Shown: positions 5,827 through 8,325 of the stretch, piece after piece
Position numbering within the stretch: position 1 is the stretch's first letter
Layout of the letters: each line of letters starts with the position of its first letter
From: JBOGZI01 sp050697275
GTDB lineage: Bacteria; Actinomycetota; Thermoleophilia; Solirubrobacterales; 70-9
NCBI GenBank assembly: GCA_050697275.1
Contig: JBOGZI010000153.1
Coordinates: 1 to 8,325 of the forward strand
DNA: 8,325 nt
Direction: 5' to 3'
Program-made: the position numbers and the translations under genes
The notes under the pieces: model-generated
What the model was told of the DNA's origin: nothing
Databases searched by the model: none
Seen by the model: the letters and a program-made list of their open reading frames with translations, nothing else

Positions 5827-6732
5827 TCAGCTCTCCTCCTCCCTCTCACCGCCGGTCAGCTCGAGGAAGGCCTCCTCGAGCGAGCGCGAGACCGCCACCA
5901 GCTCGCTGAGCGCGATGCGGCTCTGGTTCGCAACCTCGCCCACGGCGCTGGGCTCGGCGCCGCGCACCAGCAGGGCCCCCGAGCCCTCGGGCTCGGCTGC
6001 CAGCCCACGCTCGCCCAGGGCCGAGGCGAGCCGCTCGGTGTCGTCGGCGCGCACCCGGGTGACCGGGCCCCCCGGCGAGCCGAGCACGCCCTCGAGCGAG
6101 CCGCTCGCCCGCAGGGTGCCGTGCGAGATCACGACCACGTCGTCGACGCTCTGGGCCACCTCGGAGAGCAGATGGCTGGAAACGAGCACGGCCCGGCCGC
6201 GCTCCGCCTCGGCGCGCAGCAGCTCCCGCATCCAGCGGATCCCGGGCGGGTCGAGCCCGTTGGCGGGCTCGTCCAGCACCAGAACCTCAGGCTCCCCGAG
6301 CAGCGCCGCGGCGATCGCAAGGCGCTGGCGCATCCCCATCGAGTAGCCCTTCACCCGTCGGTTCTTTGCGGCGGCCAGCCCGACCTGCTCGAGCACCTCG
6401 TCGACCCGGGCCGGGGGGTGACCGCCGGCGGCGGCGAGGATGCGTAGGTGGTTGCGGCCGGTGCGGCCCGGGTGATAGCTCGCGTCCTCGAGCACCGCGC
6501 CCACCTCCGCGCTCGAGTGTGGCAGCTCGCCGTAGCGGCGGCCGGCGAAGCTCGCGGTGCCCGCGTCGGCGTGGACCAGCCCGAGCAGGATCCGCAGCGT
6601 CGTGCTCTTGCCGGCGCCGTTCGGGCCGAGGAAGCCCGTCACCCGTCCCGCGGTGACCTCGAAGGAGAGCTCGGAGACGGCCTGAACCGCGCCGAAGCGC
6701 TTGCTGATCCCCTCGATCTCGATCGCCGCCAT
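5827..6732 (-). CDS. ABC transporter ATP-binding protein (exporter type)
   Basis: The 301-residue cytoplasmic ATPase powers the permease encoded just downstream. Motifs in order: Walker A GPNGAGKST (36-44), a Q-loop position in GAVLEDASYHPGRTGRNHL where Glu replaces Gln (a known variant in actinobacterial exporter ATPases related to DrrA), signature YSMGMRQRLAIA (130-141), Walker B VLVLDEPANGLDP (150-162), and H-loop SSHLLSE with His187. Residues about 220-301 form the C-terminal extension common in ABC-2 and drug-exporter ATPases. The ATG at 6732 is preferred; a GTG at 6744 would add MPPP but overlaps a -10-like TAGAGT. The stop overlaps the possible CTG start of the permease, indicating a coupled two-gene operon. 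The substrate cannot be read from sequence: small-molecule or antibiotic efflux is possible, and no biosynthetic genes are adjacent. Confidence 0.94.
   Translation of the reverse strand: MAAIEIEGISKRFGAVQAVSELSFEVTAGRVTGFLGPNGAGKSTTLRILLGLVHADAGTASFAGRRYGELPHSSAEVGAVLEDASYHPGRTGRNHLRILAAAGGHPPARVDEVLEQVGLAAAKNRRVKGYSMGMRQRLAIAAALLGEPEVLVLDEPANGLDPPGIRWMRELLRAEAERGRAVLVSSHLLSEVAQSVDDVVVISHGTLRASGSLEGVLGSPGGPVTRVRADDTERLASALGERGLAAEPEGSGALLVRGAEPSAVGEVANQSRIALSELVAVSRSLEEAFLELTGGEREEES
5831..5845 (-). promoter_or_regulatory. Strong ribosome binding site for the permease, inside the end of the ATPase gene
   Basis: Read on the minus strand this is GAGGGAGGAGGAGAG, ending directly before the CTG at 5830. 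It contains AGGAGG four bases before that CTG and similar matches further off. The conventional ATG at 5806 lies 24 bases beyond, too far for normal Shine-Dalgarno action. The site also encodes the Arg-Glu-Glu-Glu end of the ATPase, so its purine richness may be partly protein-driven. Confidence 0.5.
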
Positions 6733-6742
6733 CGGGGGCGGC

Positions 6743-6748
6743 ACTCTA
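6743..6748 (-). promoter_or_regulatory. Candidate -10 hexamer TAGAGT for the ABC transporter operon
   Basis: TAGAGT lies ten bases before the ATG at 6732 on the minus strand; the bases between (GCCGCCCCCG) contain no ribosome binding site. Initiation here would give a near-leaderless message. Upstream sequence is entirely GC-rich hairpin, with no recognisable -35. Confidence 0.35.
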
Positions 6749-6761
6749 GGGGCAGCCCGGG

Positions 6762-6800
6762 CCGCCGGGTCCGGCGGACCTCGCTCCCGCCGAGCGGCGG
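6762..6800 (-). terminator. Tandem GC hairpins after the methyltransferase gene
   Basis: Two inverted repeats lie between the methyltransferase stop (6804-6802) and the ABC operon: CCGCCG-AG-CGGCGG (6787-6800), beginning just two bases after the stop, and CCGCCGG-GT-CCGGCGG (6762-6777). Neither has a T tract. They probably terminate or attenuate methyltransferase transcription before the exporter operon. The arms of the two hairpins are nearly identical, so they could also pair with each other. Confidence 0.45.
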
Positions 6801-6801
6801 A

Positions 6802-7611
6802 TCAGTCTTGCTTGTCCCCGAGCGCGAGCAGGTAGTCGCCCGGGTAGCCGTCGGCACCGCCCGCGGCGAGCTCCTCGGCGAACTGGTCGCGCAGCGCGGC
6901 GCGCAGCGCCTCCCACTTGCCCTCCGGCTCGAGCGTCCGCTTGGCGGTGATCACCGGCCCGAACTTGGTTTCGAACAGCTCGATCGCCTCGTCGGCCGAC
7001 TCGAACTTGAAGGTGACCGCCCGCTCCTCGAAGCGAAGCTCGATCCCGGTGCCCTCGAAGAGATTCGTGACGTGCTCCTCGGTCCCCCACAGCGGCGGGG
7101 GCTGAAAGCCCTCGGGCGGTGGCGGCATGTGGCTCGCGGTCGTCTGGAAGAAGCGCCCCACGCTTCCCTCCGACCGCCAGCTGGCGAGCCCGATCCGGCC
7201 GCCCGGCCTCAACACCCTGGCCGCCTCGCGCGCCGCCGCCCGATGGTCGGGCGCGAACATGATCCCCACCGTGGAGAGCACCACGTCGAAGCTCCCGTCC
7301 TCGAAGGGGAGCTGCTCGGCGTCCCCCTCGATCCAGTCGATCTCGACCCCGGCCGCCTCGGCCTCGCGGCGTCCCGCCTCCAGCAGCTCGGGCACCAGGT
7401 CGAGACCGGTCACCTTGGCCCCGCTTTGCGCGGCCGGGATCGTGGCGTTCCCGGCGCCGCAGGCGATGTCCAGGACCTTCTCGCCCTCCTTCATCTCGAC
7501 GCGCTCGACGGTGGTGGCGCCCATCTCGGCGATCTTGTCGGCGACCAACGGGTAGTCGCCCGCCGACCACACCGCCTTGGCGCGCTGCTTCTCCTCGGTG
7601 AGCTCTGCCAT
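6802..7611 (-). CDS. Class I SAM-dependent methyltransferase
   Basis: The 269-residue cytoplasmic protein has a complete Rossmann methyltransferase core: motif I VLDIACGAGNAT (46-57), acidic Asp71 at the end of strand 2 in VTGLDLV, GDAEQLPFEDGSFDVVLS (96-113) for motifs II/III, and VLRPGGRIGLASW (133-145). This places it in the Methyltransf_11/25 group, which methylates diverse small molecules; the substrate cannot be named. A proline-rich segment (HMPPPPEGFQPPP, 161-173) precedes the C-terminal substrate-binding region. The ATG at 7611 is preceded by a G-rich ribosome binding site. The same frame stays open upstream to about 8280, but that part lies over the hemolysin III gene in another frame and is a high-GC artefact. 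It lies 68 bases after the hemolysin III gene on the same strand and is probably co-transcribed with it, since no promoter is visible in the gap. Confidence 0.92.
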   Translation of the reverse strand: MAELTEEKQRAKAVWSAGDYPLVADKIAEMGATTVERVEMKEGEKVLDIACGAGNATIPAAQSGAKVTGLDLVPELLEAGRREAEAAGVEIDWIEGDAEQLPFEDGSFDVVLSTVGIMFAPDHRAAAREAARVLRPGGRIGLASWRSEGSVGRFFQTTASHMPPPPEGFQPPPLWGTEEHVTNLFEGTGIELRFEERAVTFKFESADEAIELFETKFGPVITAKRTLEPEGKWEALRAALRDQFAEELAAGGADGYPGDYLLALGDKQD

Positions 7612-7613
7612 TT

Positions 7614-7620
7614 CCCCCCC
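7614..7620 (-). promoter_or_regulatory. Ribosome binding site made of a G7 run before the methyltransferase
   Basis: On the minus strand the sequence before the ATG is GAAGGGGGGGAA, so the Shine-Dalgarno site is built around seven consecutive guanines. It is one of only three clear ribosome binding sites in the window, and the start it serves is the one that lacks a close TANNNT hexamer. Confidence 0.5.
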
Positions 7621-7658
7621 TTCGTCGCTCGAACTGCTGAGGCCCAGCCTTTCACAGA

Positions 7659-7673
7659 GGCGCCGGCGCCGGC
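7659..7673. repeat. Palindromic GC element between hemolysin III and methyltransferase genes
   Basis: GGCGCCGGCGCCGGC contains two overlapping perfect 12-base palindromes, GGCGCCGGCGCC (7659-7670) and GCCGGCGCCGGC (7662-7673). The second is identical to the palindrome at 5065-5076. It lies six bases after the hemolysin III stop. A weak terminator or attenuator is the simplest reading; a protein-binding site is possible. Confidence 0.4.
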
Positions 7674-7679
7674 TGCCGA

Positions 7680-8325
7680 TCAGCCCTCCGGCAGGGCGAA
7701 GATCGCGACCGCGGCGAACTGGCAGATCGCCGCGGCGATCACCAGCAGGTGGAAGACCTCGTGGTAGCCGAAGACCTCGGGGTTGGGGTCCGGCCGCTTC
7801 CGCGCGTAGACGATCGCGCCGAGCGTGTAGAGGACGCCGCCGACCGCGATCAGCCCGAAGCCGACCGGCCCGAGCCTGTCCCAGAGCTGCGGAAAGGCGG
7901 CGACGGCGATCCAGCCGGTGGAGAGATAGACCGCCGCGGTGACCGGCTTCGGGGCGTCCCACCAGGCGAGGTTGAGGATCACCCCGGCGAGGGCGCACGA
8001 CCAGACCGCGACCAGGACGATCGTGGCGAGAGTCCCGTGCAGGACCAGCAGCGCGAAGGGCGTGTAGGTGCCCGCGATCAGGACGAAGATCATCGTGTGG
8101 TCGAGGCGCCGCATCCAGCGCCGGGCGGCCGGACGCCAATCGATCCGGTGATAGAGGGCGCTGACGCCGAGCAGCGCCGAGAGGCTGGCGGCGTAAATCG
8201 CGGCGGCCAGGGTCGCCTGGCCCTCCGGCGCGAAGATCACCAGGGCGGCGCCGGCAACCAGCGAGACGAAGAACGCCCATTGGTGCGAGACGCCGCGCAG
8301 CCGGGGCTTGGGGATCGCGCTGGCC
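7680..8325 (-). CDS. Hemolysin III / PAQR-family membrane protein (5' end outside window)
   Basis: At least 214 residues are encoded, running off the right edge. From the edge the frame reads ASAIPKPRLRGVSHQWAFFV, the typical family N-terminus, so only a few residues are missing. The GTG at 8240 lies inside the first membrane segment and is not the start. Seven hydrophobic segments can be placed. Family motifs are SALYHR just before the second loop, LDHTMIFVLIAGTYTPFAL, and HEVFHLLVIAAA near the C-terminus. Their His and Asp residues correspond to the zinc site of PAQR (adiponectin-receptor-like) proteins, some of which are hydrolases. The name hemolysin III comes from a Bacillus cereus protein; bacterial members are more often linked to membrane lipid homeostasis, and toxicity should not be assumed. 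It lies upstream of and on the same strand as the methyltransferase gene. Confidence 0.92.
   Translation of the reverse strand, partial: ASAIPKPRLRGVSHQWAFFVSLVAGAALVIFAPEGQATLAAAIYAASLSALLGVSALYHRIDWRPAARRWMRRLDHTMIFVLIAGTYTPFALLVLHGTLATIVLVAVWSCALAGVILNLAWWDAPKPVTAAVYLSTGWIAVAAFPQLWDRLGPVGFGLIAVGGVLYTLGAIVYARKRPDPNPEVFGYHEVFHLLVIAAAICQFAAVAIFALPEG

Noticed and set aside
3600..6320. Frequent GCGATCGC octamers (for example near 3609, 3750, 4503 and 6310).
   Set aside because: They lie mostly in coding sequence and follow from favoured codon pairs such as GCG-ATC and GAT-CGC. I see no regular spacing or strand bias pointing to a functional repeat.
5105..6346. A 413-codon plus-strand frame opposite the permease and ATPase.
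   Set aside because: It is antisense to recognised transporter genes and has no domain; its composition is that of a GC-rich shadow.
7612..8280. Methyltransferase frame open far upstream, suggesting a 492-residue fusion protein.
   Set aside because: The upstream part is Arg/Pro/Gly-rich shadow sequence of the hemolysin III gene, which is convincingly coding in another frame. The ATG at 7611 has its own ribosome binding site and starts a full-length methyltransferase.
6802..8325. Idea that hemolysin III plus methyltransferase plus ABC exporter form a toxin or defence cassette.
   Set aside because: Hemolysin III homologues are widespread housekeeping-like membrane proteins, the methyltransferase is generic, and tandem hairpins separate the exporter operon. 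No toxin, immunity or defence motif is present.

Overview
This window looks like chromosomal DNA from a high-GC actinomycetote, most likely class Thermoleophilia (Solirubrobacterales or a relative). The reasons are the G+C-rich third codon positions, the gene order topA-tmk-holB, the scarcity of Shine-Dalgarno sites with TANNNT hexamers close upstream of start codons, and a secreted protein with the Lys/Ala-rich C-terminal beta-type domain that I associate with that lineage. The lineage call is inference from memory, not from a database search. No rRNA, tRNA, CRISPR array, insertion sequence or phage gene was seen.

Layout. (1) Positions 1-3177, minus strand: DNA topoisomerase I (topA), thymidylate kinase (tmk) and the first 26 codons of a probable DNA polymerase III delta-prime gene (holB), a replication and chromosome-maintenance operon. 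The topoisomerase core reads as archaeal type, not the usual bacterial type, although it sits at the standard actinobacterial topA position and carries an actinobacterial-style basic tail. (2) Positions 3178-3293: a divergent promoter region. (3) Positions 3294-5053, plus strand: a precorrin-2 dehydrogenase/sirohydrochlorin ferrochelatase-like protein (siroheme synthesis) with an unusual N-terminal cysteine cluster, then a secreted protein of unknown function containing 11 consecutive lysines encoded by (AAG)11. (4) Positions 5054-5086: a convergent junction holding GC-rich hairpins. (5) Positions 5087-6732, minus strand: an ABC-2 type exporter, ATPase followed by permease, translationally coupled, with a possible CTG start for the permease. 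(6) Positions 6733-6801: two tandem GC hairpins. (7) Positions 6802-8325, minus strand: a class I SAM-dependent methyltransferase and, upstream of it, a hemolysin III/PAQR-family membrane protein whose 5' end lies outside the window.

The parts do not form one obvious new system. The most notable points are the archaeal-type topoisomerase in a bacterial operon, a consistent leaderless or near-leaderless promoter layout at five starts, the poly-lysine microsatellite in an exported protein, and the Cys cluster on the siroheme enzyme. All intergenic gaps are shorter than 120 bases.
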